A stretch of DNA of 23,364 nucleotides from a virus: positions 1-23,364 of IMG/VR virus record IMGVR_UViG_3300042402_002844; one strand, written 5' to 3'. Below the pieces are notes generated by a model. The model was not told where the DNA came from. It made no database searches and saw only the letters and a program-made list of their open reading frames with translations. The position numbers and the translations under genes are program-made. Of this stretch, positions 14,496 to 23,364 are shown piece after piece; position 1 is the first letter of the stretch, and every line of letters begins with the position of its first letter.

Positions 14496-17400
14496 GATTC
14501 TGGAAATTCTTTAGAATTTTATGGATTTACAAATGCGAGTTTGGATTCATCATATTCCGAATATCAAGGTACATTAAACAAAGTTAAAAAGTCTTTTGAT
14601 CTCAAAAACAAACAAAATCCAATATTCCAAAGAGTTTTTGATGCTTCAAATAACTTAATTGTAAATGTTGCAGATAATTTAGTCAAAATTCCTAACCATT
14701 TTTATGTAACAGGGGAAGAACTAATTTATAACTCCGGCAATGGAAGTCCTATAGGAATTGCAACAACAACAATTTCTGGAATAGGAGTAACAGATAAGTT
14801 ACCATCCTCAGTTTATGCTGTCAAACTAAATGATTTAAACATTAGATTTGCATCTTCAGTGGAAGATGCACTAAAATCTATTCCACAAACCTTAACTATT
14901 ACTTCTGTTGGTATAGGAACTACTCATTTTCTTACCGCCAAAAAACAAAATTCTAAATGTTTAATTGCAATTGATAATCATATACAATCACCAATTGTAT
15001 CAACTTTAACATCAGTATCACTGGCAAAAACTTCCAATTTCAATGAAATCAATCTCACTTTATCGGGTATAAGTTCAATTTATGGCGGAGATTTATTAAA
15101 AATTAATAATGAAATAGTAAAAGTTAATGTTGTTGGTTTTGGAAGTACAAATGTATTTTTAGTTGATCGTGGTTGGATGGGAACAACGCCAGAAAATCAT
15201 TCAATAGGGTCTACAGTAACAAAAGTAACTGGCAACTATAATATTATAGACAATACAATACACTTTGTTGAAGCTCCTTATGGAAATTCCCCAATAGGAA
15301 CAATGACAAATAGACCCGACGATAGAGATTATACGGGAATAACAACACATTCTACTTTCAGCGGAAGAGTTTTCTTGAGATCGGGAGTAGAAAATGAATC
15401 ATATGAACCTTACAGTAGAAACTACATTTTTGATGGGTTATCTGAGAGATTTACTGGAATTAATACCGAATTTATTCTAAAATCAAATAAATCTGATGTT
15501 ATTGGAGTATCAACAGGATCGATAATACTATTAATTAACAATATATTCCAAGAACCCCAAAGACTTGGCACTATTACCATTCCGGGGAATTATAAAATGT
15601 CAGAAAATTCTGGCATTACAACTTTATCATTTATTGGTAATATATCATCTACTTCGTATGATATCAACACGTCAAGTATTCCTAGAGGAGGGGTAATTGT
15701 TTCTGTTGCATCCACTCAAGGATTTGGATATCAACCGCTAATCTCTGCGGGAGGAACGTCAATAGTCTCTGTTGCAGGGACTATTTCATTAATTAGTATA
15801 GGATCGACGGGATCTGGATATAGAGGAGCATCAAAATATGAAATTATTACTCAAACTTCCGTAGCAATTGCAGCAGGATCTACTATTATACCGATTGATA
15901 ACCAAAATGGAGTTTTTGCTAAGTTACAACATTCAAGTTTAAATAAACTTGGAATAGGTTCTGCTTTTCAAGATGTTACAATCGTAGGTTCAGGAAGTAC
16001 ATATGTTCTTATTGGATCTGGAAGTACATCTTCCCAAGCAATAGAAGCAGGAACTTCTGTTTTGATAACCTTAGATTCGCCAACAACTGGAATTGTAAAC
16101 GTTGGAGTCAAAACGTCTAGTGTTTCTGGAACATTGAATTATCAGTTCGTTGGGTTTACCACTGTTTCTTCTGGACGTATTTCTAAAGATGTAATTATAA
16201 CCAATCCCGGATCTGGATATACATCTTCCAATCCACCAATAGTAATAATTGATAGTCCAGAAAATTATTACAACATTCCTTTAGTTTATTCTTCCGGAAC
16301 GTCAGGAATAGGAACTGGAGCAACTGTTAACATTGTAGTTGGACAAGGATCTAGTGTAATTGATTTTGAAATAAAAAATACTGGATTTGCATATAAAACA
16401 TCGGATGTTCTAACAGTTCAAACTGGAGGATTAATTGGAATTCCAACAGATTCTTCAAAACCTTTTAGAAAATTTGAACTAACAATTGACGAAGTATTCT
16501 CTGACTTGTTCTCATCCTGGTCTGTTGGAGATTTCCAAGTTATTGATAAAATAGAAAATTTATTCAACGGAAAAAGAAGAACTTTCCCAATAAAAATTAA
16601 TGGAGTGCAAACAACCATTAGATCAAGAGCAGGATCAAATATTGATATTCAATCTGTTCTTTTGATATTTGTTAATGATATTTTGCAAGTTCCGGGTGAT
16701 GGATATTTATTTAATGGGGGAAGTACTATTACATTCCCCGAGGCCCCCAAAGAGGGCGATACTTGCAAAATATTATTTTATAAAGGAACCGAACAAGTTG
16801 ATGTTGTTTTTGTTGATATTTTGGAATCTTTAAAAATTGGAGACGATATAAGACTGAACGATGATAGATTCTTCTTAAAAGAAGAAGAAAGACTTGTCAC
16901 GCAAGTTATTTCATCAGATTCTATTGAAACTAACCCATATTCAGGTGTTGGTTTAACTCTCGATGAAACTTTATCAAGACCTCTAATTTGGTGTAGACAA
17001 ACTGAAGATAAAATTATCAGCGGACAAGAAGTTGGTAAGAGTAGAGAATTATACGAACCATTTATACATCCAACAACAAATATTATTAGAACTGTTGGAA
17101 TAGCATCTACTGAGATATTTGTACAAAGTGTTAAAGTATTTTTTGATGACTTGAGAGAAAATTCAACTATTCCATTTAAAACAAAAATAACTATAACATC
17201 ACAAGACAATCTAGTTGGGGCATCAGCTACTGCCATTGTGTCCGCGGCAGGAACAATATCATCACTTTCTCTTAATAATGGCGGATTAGGATTTACAACT
17301 GCGCCGTCAGTAGTAATTGCAAAAACAGTAGGTGTTGTAACTACAGCAACAGCAACAGCATCAATTACTTCTGGCATTGTAACTTCCTTTACTATTACTA

Positions 17401-18038
17401 ACCCCGGATCTGGTTACACTACTAATAATCCACCGCAAGTTCTCATCGAATATCCATCATTAAAACAGGAAAAAATTGAAGAGGTTACCTATGAAGGTGA
17501 TTTTGGAACAATAGTTGGAATTTCTACAACTTCAGTTGGTATTGCATCCACTGCAATAGTTTTTGATTTGTTTATTCCTACTGATTCTTATCTAAGAAAC
17601 CCAAACATTAATGTTGGAATTGCAACAACGGGCATAAGTGGAATAAAAACTGATTATTACTTTACAGTATTTAATTCAAACATTGGTTTTGGTATTACAT
17701 CTTTAGATTCATCTTTATCTGTTGTTGGGGTAGGAACAACTTGCTTGGATAATATCTATAAAGTTGCTTCAGTTTCTATAGCACAAACAAGTGTTCCTGG
17801 AATTGGAGTAACAAATGTTTCTAGAGTTGTTGTCAGTGTTCTGAGTTATAATGGATTATCTGGAACTGGATATAGTGGATTTTATGGAGAATTTAGTTGG
17901 GGTAAAATAAACACTCCAGTGAGGAAGAAACCACTCAATTTTGTTTCATATAATAATGGAATTTCTGGTATTTTAACTTCTCCTATGATTCAAAGACTCA
18001 ATCCACTGAGATACGTTGGGTATTCCACAAGTGTTTAA
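13926..18038 (+). CDS. Giant baseplate/tail structural protein, second part (up to 1370 aa)
   Basis: The frame is open from 13899. The first start-like codon is a TTG at 13926, without a ribosome binding site, so independent initiation is unlikely and this is best read as the C-terminal third of the gp7-like giant. It contains an eighth HG-type module (NHFYVTGEELIY, about residue 258 from the TTG), a ...LKINNEIVKVN...VDRGWMGTT module resembling one near residue 150-195 of the first part, two NDxxQxP-type beta modules (NNIFQEPQ and VNDILQVPGDGY), and five GGxGY turns such as NPGSGYTSSNPP and NPGSGYTTNNPP. The C-terminus (GFYGEFSWGKI ... MIQRLNPLRYVGYSTSV) looks like a natural end. With the first part joined, the polypeptide would be about 4162 residues. 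The next gene has its own late promoter. Confidence 0.75.
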   Translation: MLNDGTNVHILEYGKLSNLNRVKYIGDGIGTYTAYISGSNINLDFIPNVGLGITYTVNTLRVSLANTSGSGITTGSITFNTGDIRSNYVAISSSPTPSQTVISNYSQDYSSAYYLVMVEDTANNSYQSSEIVVIDDETNAYAVEFGSLETISGLGTIGAGVGSTGTNLYFTPNPNISVNVKVYQHSMRIVDSGNSLEFYGFTNASLDSSYSEYQGTLNKVKKSFDLKNKQNPIFQRVFDASNNLIVNVADNLVKIPNHFYVTGEELIYNSGNGSPIGIATTTISGIGVTDKLPSSVYAVKLNDLNIRFASSVEDALKSIPQTLTITSVGIGTTHFLTAKKQNSKCLIAIDNHIQSPIVSTLTSVSLAKTSNFNEINLTLSGISSIYGGDLLKINNEIVKVNVVGFGSTNVFLVDRGWMGTTPENHSIGSTVTKVTGNYNIIDNTIHFVEAPYGNSPIGTMTNRPDDRDYTGITTHSTFSGRVFLRSGVENESYEPYSRNYIFDGLSERFTGINTEFILKSNKSDVIGVSTGSIILLINNIFQEPQRLGTITIPGNYKMSENSGITTLSFIGNISSTSYDINTSSIPRGGVIVSVASTQGFGYQPLISAGGTSIVSVAGTISLISIGSTGSGYRGASKYEIITQTSVAIAAGSTIIPIDNQNGVFAKLQHSSLNKLGIGSAFQDVTIVGSGSTYVLIGSGSTSSQAIEAGTSVLITLDSPTTGIVNVGVKTSSVSGTLNYQFVGFTTVSSGRISKDVIITNPGSGYTSSNPPIVIIDSPENYYNIPLVYSSGTSGIGTGATVNIVVGQGSSVIDFEIKNTGFAYKTSDVLTVQTGGLIGIPTDSSKPFRKFELTIDEVFSDLFSSWSVGDFQVIDKIENLFNGKRRTFPIKINGVQTTIRSRAGSNIDIQSVLLIFVNDILQVPGDGYLFNGGSTITFPEAPKEGDTCKILFYKGTEQVDVVFVDILESLKIGDDIRLNDDRFFLKEEERLVTQVISSDSIETNPYSGVGLTLDETLSRPLIWCRQTEDKIISGQEVGKSRELYEPFIHPTTNIIRTVGIASTEIFVQSVKVFFDDLRENSTIPFKTKITITSQDNLVGASATAIVSAAGTISSLSLNNGGLGFTTAPSVVIAKTVGVVTTATATASITSGIVTSFTITNPGSGYTTNNPPQVLIEYPSLKQEKIEEVTYEGDFGTIVGISTTSVGIASTAIVFDLFIPTDSYLRNPNINVGIATTGISGIKTDYYFTVFNSNIGFGITSLDSSLSVVGVGTTCLDNIYKVASVSIAQTSVPGIGVTNVSRVVVSVLSYNGLSGTGYSGFYGEFSWGKINTPVRKKPLNFVSYNNGISGILTSPMIQRLNPLRYVGYSTSV

Positions 18039-18045
18039 TAATGTC

Positions 18046-18053
18046 TATAAATA
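18046..18053 (+). promoter_or_regulatory. T4-type late promoter (TATAAATA) before gp8
   Basis: An exact TATAAATA, in context CTATAAATAG, lies 8 bases after the giant gene and 17 bases before the gp8 ATG. In T4-like phages this core is recognised by the late sigma factor (gp55) together with the sliding clamp. Transcription would start at about 18060, leaving a very short leader with no Shine-Dalgarno sequence. Confidence 0.75.
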
Positions 18054-18070
18054 GATAAAAAACGACAAAA

Positions 18071-19627
18071 ATGTCTGCGATTATAACTGATCAACTTAGA
18101 ATATTAAACGCTAAGAATTTTGTTTCTTCTGCTACTTCGTCCAATAATGGATACTATGCGTTTGTTGGTTTAACAAACGCGACAGACTATGATGCAAATT
18201 GGGATTCTGTACCCCCTGCACCTAAAGACAACTTTAATGAAGAAAACGATTATTGGGACACAATGATCGCTTTGAAAAAAATTTCTAGCGGTGATGTAAG
18301 ACAAGTGGTTAGAAAAATTACTTGGACTTCAGGAACAGTCTATGATATGTATAGGCACGATATAAGTAGAACTAATCTTTCTATTCCTTCAAATTCTACT
18401 AATTTATATTCTGCAAATTATTATGTTGTAAATAGTGATTATAGGGTCTATATTTGTTTATATAATGGCATAGAACCAGAAAACCCAACAGGAAAACCAT
18501 CTCTAGATGAACCTACTTTTACTGACTTAGAACCAAGAGCAGCTGGAACTAGTGAAGATGGATACATTTGGAAATACTTATATACAATAAAACCAAGTGA
18601 ACTTGTAAAGTTTGATTCGACTAATTTTATTCCAGTTCCAGCGGATTGGGAAACCAATTCAGATTATGCTGCGGTTAGAAATAATGCTAACTCAAGTGGA
18701 CAACTAAAAATAGCGACTATAAGGAATAGAGGAGTTGGTATTGGAACAGCAAACAGAACATACACAAGAGTTCCAATTTATGGAGATGGAGTAGGGGCAG
18801 AATGTACAATTGTAGTCAATAGTGACTCCAAAGTTGGTTCTATAATTATTACTAATGGCGGATCTGGATACACGTATGGAAGTATAGATTTTGTGTCTGG
18901 AAATGTTCCAACAGGAACAACTCCTCCAGTTTTGGATGTTATCATACCCCCGCAAAAAGGACATGGTTATGATATATACAGAGAGTTAGGAGCTTATAGG
19001 GTATTAATTTACTCAAAAATTGAAAATGATACTGAAGACCCAGACTTTATAGTTGGCAATCAAATTGCAAGAGTCGGTATCGTAGAAAATCCATTATCTT
19101 ATGATTCTGATGCTATTTTAAATAAAAGTAAAGCAAGTGCCCTATTTGCATTAAAACTTGTTGGCACTGGATATAGTACTACAACTTTTATAGCAGATAG
19201 TTTAATTACACAAACAGTTGGTCTTGGTTCCACTGCTATAGGTAGAGTGATTTCATATGATAAAAATACTGGAGTTTTAAAATATTGGCAGGATAGAACT
19301 TTAGTTGGATTTAATAGTGATGGGACTACAAATATAACCCCTTTGTATGGATTCAAATTACATCAGTTTACTTCAACTCCATTGAATGGTGGATCATTAA
19401 CTATTAATGCGTTTGGAGTAAGTGGTTTAGGAATAGATACATCTTTTACTGGAGTGTCAACCACAATAAATAATAGAAAATATTATTTGGGTCAATCTTT
19501 TGTTAACGGAGTATCCACTCCCGAAGTGGAAAAATACACTGGAAATATAATTTATGTTGACAATAGACCTTCAATAACTAGGTCTTCAAATCAAAAAGAA
19601 AATATCAAGGTCATTTTGCAATTCTAA
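18071..19627 (+). CDS. 8: Baseplate wedge subunit gp8
   Basis: A 518-residue homologue of T4 gp8 (334 residues). Shared landmarks include YWDTMIALKKI against T4 MWTHMMGTVKV, DGYIWKYLYTIKP (163-175) against DGYVWEYLFEIPP, VGIVENPL against ISIITNPL, and the C-terminus GNIIYVDNRPSI...ENIKVILQF (about 491-518) against EMIYMENRPPI...EEINILFTF. In T4, gp8 is a dimer in the wedge bound to gp7 and gp10. The extra length lies in the middle and includes a GGSGYT turn (263-268) and a SKASALF...GLGSTAIGRVISY segment resembling repeats in the flanking structural proteins. The start follows the TATAAATA promoter; no ribosome binding site is seen. The DUF4815 gene starts 6 bases after its stop. Confidence 0.88.
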   Translation: MSAIITDQLRILNAKNFVSSATSSNNGYYAFVGLTNATDYDANWDSVPPAPKDNFNEENDYWDTMIALKKISSGDVRQVVRKITWTSGTVYDMYRHDISRTNLSIPSNSTNLYSANYYVVNSDYRVYICLYNGIEPENPTGKPSLDEPTFTDLEPRAAGTSEDGYIWKYLYTIKPSELVKFDSTNFIPVPADWETNSDYAAVRNNANSSGQLKIATIRNRGVGIGTANRTYTRVPIYGDGVGAECTIVVNSDSKVGSIIITNGGSGYTYGSIDFVSGNVPTGTTPPVLDVIIPPQKGHGYDIYRELGAYRVLIYSKIENDTEDPDFIVGNQIARVGIVENPLSYDSDAILNKSKASALFALKLVGTGYSTTTFIADSLITQTVGLGSTAIGRVISYDKNTGVLKYWQDRTLVGFNSDGTTNITPLYGFKLHQFTSTPLNGGSLTINAFGVSGLGIDTSFTGVSTTINNRKYYLGQSFVNGVSTPEVEKYTGNIIYVDNRPSITRSSNQKENIKVILQF

Positions 19628-19633
19628 AGAATT

Positions 19634-22600
19634 ATGCCACAGCAAACTAACTTAAATATATCCCCATATTTTGACGACTTTGATAGAGAGAATCAATATT
19701 ATCGCGTTTTGTTTAAACCTGGGTATCCTGTGCAAGCAAGAGAGTTAACAACTCTCCAATCAATGCTACAAAGTCAGATTGAGCAAGTTGGCGATCACTT
19801 CTTTAAAGAAGGATCTGTCGTAATACCCGGAAATATTAATTATATTAATAATTATTATGCAGTAGAACTTCAAGAAAATTATCTTGGGGTTGATATTTTA
19901 TCATACTTACCATACCTAATTGGCAAAACTATTAGGGGATCAAATAGCGGTGTCAGAGCAACTATTGTTGGTGTAATAGATTTAAATAACTCTGAAAGAG
20001 GAAATAATACAATCTATGTAAATTTCTTAAATTCGGATTTAATTACTAATACTTATCAGGGATTTTCTGCGAATGAAATTCTTGTTGTTGAGCAAGGGAT
20101 ATTTGATTCAAGCACCATAGAACCAGATAAAAATGTAATTCTTCAAGCAAATGAAGGATTTGCAACGACAATTCCAACAAATCCAAATTCAATCGGTTCT
20201 GCAGTTACTTTGTCCGATGGTGTTTACTATTTGAGAGGTCATTTTGTATCTGTAGATGAGCAAACTATAATCTTAGATCAATATACAAATAACCCAAGTT
20301 ACAGAATTGGTTTAGACGTATTTGAAGAGATAGTTACTCCGGACGATGATATAGATCTAAATGATAATGCTCAAGGATTTTCTAACTATGCTGCCCCAGG
20401 TGCAGATAGACTTTCAATTGATGCAATTTTAACAAAAATTTCTTTAGATGACCCAACACCCGTAGCAACTCCAAATTTTGTACAACTTTTGGAAGTCAGA
20501 AATGGTATTGTCCAAAAGCAAATTAACAATCCAGAATATAATATTTTAGAAAAAGAACTTGCTAGAAGAACATATGATGAATCTGGAAATTATTATGTAA
20601 AATCTCCATCAATTTCAGTAAAAGAAACTTTAGATGATTTAAAAGGTAATGGTGGAGCATTTAAAGAAAATCAATTAACTTATAATAATAATAAAGCATC
20701 CGATGACTTAGGAACTTATGTTATTTCTCCACTAAAAGCTTTTGTTGGTGGATATGAAATAGATGTCATAGGAACTACTTACTTGGATTTTGAAAAACCA
20801 AGAACTAAAAAATTACTAGAAAATCAAAGTATAAATTATGTCACCGGTCCGACTTATACTTTGAATAGAGTTTATGGATCTCCTTCATTAGGAATTTCAA
20901 CTTCATATACTTTGAGTCTGAGGAATGATCGAGTAGGAATTACTTCAACTTCCTCTGCGGGTAAAGAAATAGGAGTCGCTAGAGTATATGATTTTGCACT
21001 AGAATCTGGATCATATAACACAGCGTTTCCAAATTCAAATGAGTGGGACATTTCTCTATATGATATTCAAACATATACTGAAATTTCTTTAAATGAACCA
21101 ATTACATTAACTACACCAACTTACATAAAAGGTAAGTCAAGTGGAGCAGTTGGATTCTTAAAATATAATGCTTCTAATTCGGGAATTATTACCGCATACA
21201 ATACAAAAGGAACATTTGTTGTAGGTGAGAAGTTTATATTTGATGGTATTGAAAACACAAGAGTTTCTACTGCAATTACTGCATACTCAACAAATGATGT
21301 AAAATCCTTATATGGTATAGTAGGAAGTGCTTCAACTTTTACTGCCGATGTTAAACAATCTACTCTGGTAAATATTGGGTCAGTACAAATAACCGCTACT
21401 GGTGGCGGAATCAGTACTGTAACGTCATCTAGTTTCATATTTACTGGTATTGCAACTGTAGGAAATATTGTTGCATTCTCAAATCCGGGATTATCTGTTA
21501 ATACTTTTGCAAAAATAGCATCAGTATCTCAAAGTTCCATTACTATTTCTGGAATAACAACTGTATCCGGTGTTTGTGATGGTGGGTTACCAACTTCAAA
21601 CATAAATCCAAGTGATTTTAAAATTTTATATTCAAATTTCCAATCTTCTAGAGATAATACTTTATACACTACTTTACCAAAAAGAAACATTGCATCAGTA
21701 GACTTAACCAATTCTTCATTAACAATAAGAAGACAATTTGATGTTACAGTTACTAGCAATTCTACAAATGTCATAACTGCAGAGTCTGATGAAACTTTTC
21801 TTTCCTATGATGAAGAAAGATATGCTCTTATTACTAATAATGGTAATACAGAAAGTTTAAGTCCAGATAAATTAGTATTTTCAAATGGAGGAAGAGAATT
21901 AACAATAAATGGTTTAAACTTAACCTCAGGTACAGGAAAACTAATAGCAACTTTAAGAAAAGTTAGTATAAGTTCAAAAGTAAAAAATAAAAATAGAGTA
22001 AGATCTATTATAGTAAACAAATCAAAATATGCTTATTCTGGAGTAGGTCAAACAACAAATAATGATGGTCTAACATATGGAACTTATCCATACGGAACAA
22101 GAGTTCATGACGAGGAAATTTGTTTATTAGAACCAGACGTTACTTTAATTCATGGAATTTATGAATCAAATGATACATCAGAACCAGAATTACCAAATTT
22201 AACTTTAACTTCAATTACTGGACCAAATTCTAAAACAGATGATTTGTTAATTGGGGAGGAGTTTGTAGGAAGCGTCAGTGGTGCAGTTGGTGTTCTTGCA
22301 GAAAAGTTAAATGCTTTGAAGATATCATATGTAACTCAAAATTCAAATAAATTCCAAGTAAATGAAATTGTAACATTTAAAGAATCGGGAATAACTGCTG
22401 TCATTACCACTGTTGATGGCGGCGATAACAATATCACCGCAAATTATATATTTGATAATGGTCAAAGGGATACAATATATGACTATTCAAGAATAATCAG
22501 AAAATCTTCTGCGAAAGAACCAACAAGAAAATTAAAAATTGTTTTTGAATCCACTTCTTTCTCGACATCAGACAATGGAGACGTGACCACAGCGAGTTCC

Positions 22601-23364
22601 TATGATCAGTTTGATTATTGTGATATTCAATCTGTCAACGGCATAAGAAATACTGATATTATTGATATAAGACCAAGAGTTTCTAACTTTACAGTAACAA
22701 CTTCATCTCTTTCTCCTTTTGAATTTAGTGCTAGATCATTTACTTCTAGTGGAAATTCCGCTTCTAGTATTTTGGCTTCTGATGAATCCATTCTATTTGA
22801 TTATTCATATTATCTACCAAGAGTAGATAAAATTTATCTCACAAAAGATGGAGTTTTTCAACTTAACAAAGGAGAACCCGCAGATAACCCGCAATCTCCT
22901 ATTGATATTGATGATGCTTTAAATATTGCTACTATTACTCTTCCAGCATATCTTTGTAATGTAAATGATGCCAATTTAAATCTTGCTGAACATAAGAGAT
23001 ATAGAATGAAAGACATTCATTCTCTTGAGAATAGAATTAAAAACCTTGAGTATTATACTTCTTTATCTCTTCTAGAAACTGATACCTCGAATTTGTTTAT
23101 TAGAGACGTAAATGGATTAAATCGTTTCAAATCAGGATTTTTCGTTGATGATTTTTCAACAACATCGTCACAAAAGAAAGAAACAATCATCAAAAATAGT
23201 ATTGATATTGTTAATTCTGAACTAAGACCATCCCCATATACAACACAAGTTGATTTGATTTTAGGTTCAAATTCCTTGATTGGTCTTGGCGTTACTTCCA
23301 ATCCAAATGTTGACGTAAACTTTGTAACTGATTTAGTTGGAACAAATGTAAAAAAAGCAGGCGG
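19634..23364 (+). CDS. DUF4815-containing tail/baseplate structural protein, 3' partial
   Basis: Open from ATG 19634 to the right edge (1243 full codons), so the C-terminus is missing. The N-terminus NISPYFDDFDRENQYYRVLF followed by KPGYPVQARELTTLQSMLQ (residues 8-46) is the hallmark of DUF4815, found in phage tail structural proteins. Further on are several SGAVGxL modules (SSGAVGFLKY, SGAVGVLAEK) and, at about 1118-1150, EHKRYRMKDIHSLENRIKN followed by LEYYTSLSLLETD, a probable coiled coil, then GLNRFKSGFFVDDF. Adjacency to gp8 suggests a peripheral baseplate or tail-fibre-network component, roughly in the place of T4 gp9/gp10 (inference from synteny only). It starts 6 bases after the gp8 stop, with a weak AAAGAA upstream. 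Confidence 0.85.
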   Translation, partial: MPQQTNLNISPYFDDFDRENQYYRVLFKPGYPVQARELTTLQSMLQSQIEQVGDHFFKEGSVVIPGNINYINNYYAVELQENYLGVDILSYLPYLIGKTIRGSNSGVRATIVGVIDLNNSERGNNTIYVNFLNSDLITNTYQGFSANEILVVEQGIFDSSTIEPDKNVILQANEGFATTIPTNPNSIGSAVTLSDGVYYLRGHFVSVDEQTIILDQYTNNPSYRIGLDVFEEIVTPDDDIDLNDNAQGFSNYAAPGADRLSIDAILTKISLDDPTPVATPNFVQLLEVRNGIVQKQINNPEYNILEKELARRTYDESGNYYVKSPSISVKETLDDLKGNGGAFKENQLTYNNNKASDDLGTYVISPLKAFVGGYEIDVIGTTYLDFEKPRTKKLLENQSINYVTGPTYTLNRVYGSPSLGISTSYTLSLRNDRVGITSTSSAGKEIGVARVYDFALESGSYNTAFPNSNEWDISLYDIQTYTEISLNEPITLTTPTYIKGKSSGAVGFLKYNASNSGIITAYNTKGTFVVGEKFIFDGIENTRVSTAITAYSTNDVKSLYGIVGSASTFTADVKQSTLVNIGSVQITATGGGISTVTSSSFIFTGIATVGNIVAFSNPGLSVNTFAKIASVSQSSITISGITTVSGVCDGGLPTSNINPSDFKILYSNFQSSRDNTLYTTLPKRNIASVDLTNSSLTIRRQFDVTVTSNSTNVITAESDETFLSYDEERYALITNNGNTESLSPDKLVFSNGGRELTINGLNLTSGTGKLIATLRKVSISSKVKNKNRVRSIIVNKSKYAYSGVGQTTNNDGLTYGTYPYGTRVHDEEICLLEPDVTLIHGIYESNDTSEPELPNLTLTSITGPNSKTDDLLIGEEFVGSVSGAVGVLAEKLNALKISYVTQNSNKFQVNEIVTFKESGITAVITTVDGGDNNITANYIFDNGQRDTIYDYSRIIRKSSAKEPTRKLKIVFESTSFSTSDNGDVTTASSYDQFDYCDIQSVNGIRNTDIIDIRPRVSNFTVTTSSLSPFEFSARSFTSSGNSASSILASDESILFDYSYYLPRVDKIYLTKDGVFQLNKGEPADNPQSPIDIDDALNIATITLPAYLCNVNDANLNLAEHKRYRMKDIHSLENRIKNLEYYTSLSLLETDTSNLFIRDVNGLNRFKSGFFVDDFSTTSSQKKETIIKNSIDIVNSELRPSPYTTQVDLILGSNSLIGLGVTSNPNVDVNFVTDLVGTNVKKAG

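Noticed and set aside
16778-17377. 199-residue minus-strand ORF
   Set aside because: It lies wholly inside the repeat-rich structural frame; its Val/Ile/Pro/Thr composition is what the complement of Gly/Ser/Thr/Asn-rich coding gives. No start signal and no family resemblance.
8000-18000. CRISPR-like or DNA-level tandem repeats in the giant gene
   Set aside because: The repetition is at protein level (GGxGY and HG-TG modules) with diverged codons and irregular spacing; no constant DNA repeat with unique spacers is present.

Overview
The window looks like part of the genome of a T4-like myovirus infecting marine cyanobacteria (Synechococcus/Prochlorococcus), or a close relative. The evidence is the baseplate-wedge order gp25 - gp6 - gp7-like giant - gp8 - DUF4815 tail protein, all on the plus strand, together with small basic and hypothetical genes typical of cyanomyoviruses and strongly AT-rich late genes. 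No host genes, tRNAs, integrase, transposon or CRISPR array were seen. Family assignments rest on motifs and on comparison with remembered T4 sequences, not on a database search.

Region 1 (about 1-2350) is a block of small accessory genes with visibly higher GC at its left edge. It holds the C-terminal part of a DUF6011-type Cys-cluster protein, a 288-base non-coding stretch with a long hairpin and many CGTG-containing repeats, two overlapping tiny genes (one very basic, one membrane-like), a 64-residue hypothetical protein, a near-consensus sigma70 promoter (TTGACA-N17-TAAAAT with extended -10), and a tightly coupled trio: a GT-A-like glycosyltransferase, a 53-residue acidic protein and a 47-residue basic protein. 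A strong rho-independent terminator at 2328-2352 closes the block.

Region 2 (2363-3198) holds a conserved-looking 213-residue protein of unknown role and a small acidic protein.

Region 3 (3235-23364) is a late structural module. A T4-type late promoter motif precedes gp25, which is coupled to gp6 by a 1-base overlap. A giant structural gene follows at 5551-18038. Its N-terminal part resembles the C-terminal part of T4 gp7; the rest is repeated beta-rich modules with an embedded YHYH-like domain. The reading frame is broken at about 13899-13923, so it appears as two ORFs (2790 and 1370 residues), but a duplicated protein module spans the break and argues for one original polypeptide of about 4160 residues. 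A clean TATAAATA late promoter precedes gp8, and a DUF4815 structural protein runs off the right edge.

Together, region 3 encodes the wedge of the contractile-tail baseplate and peripheral tail proteins. The most interesting points are the frame break in the giant gene, the transplanted gp7-like domain, and the modules shared among three neighbouring structural proteins.
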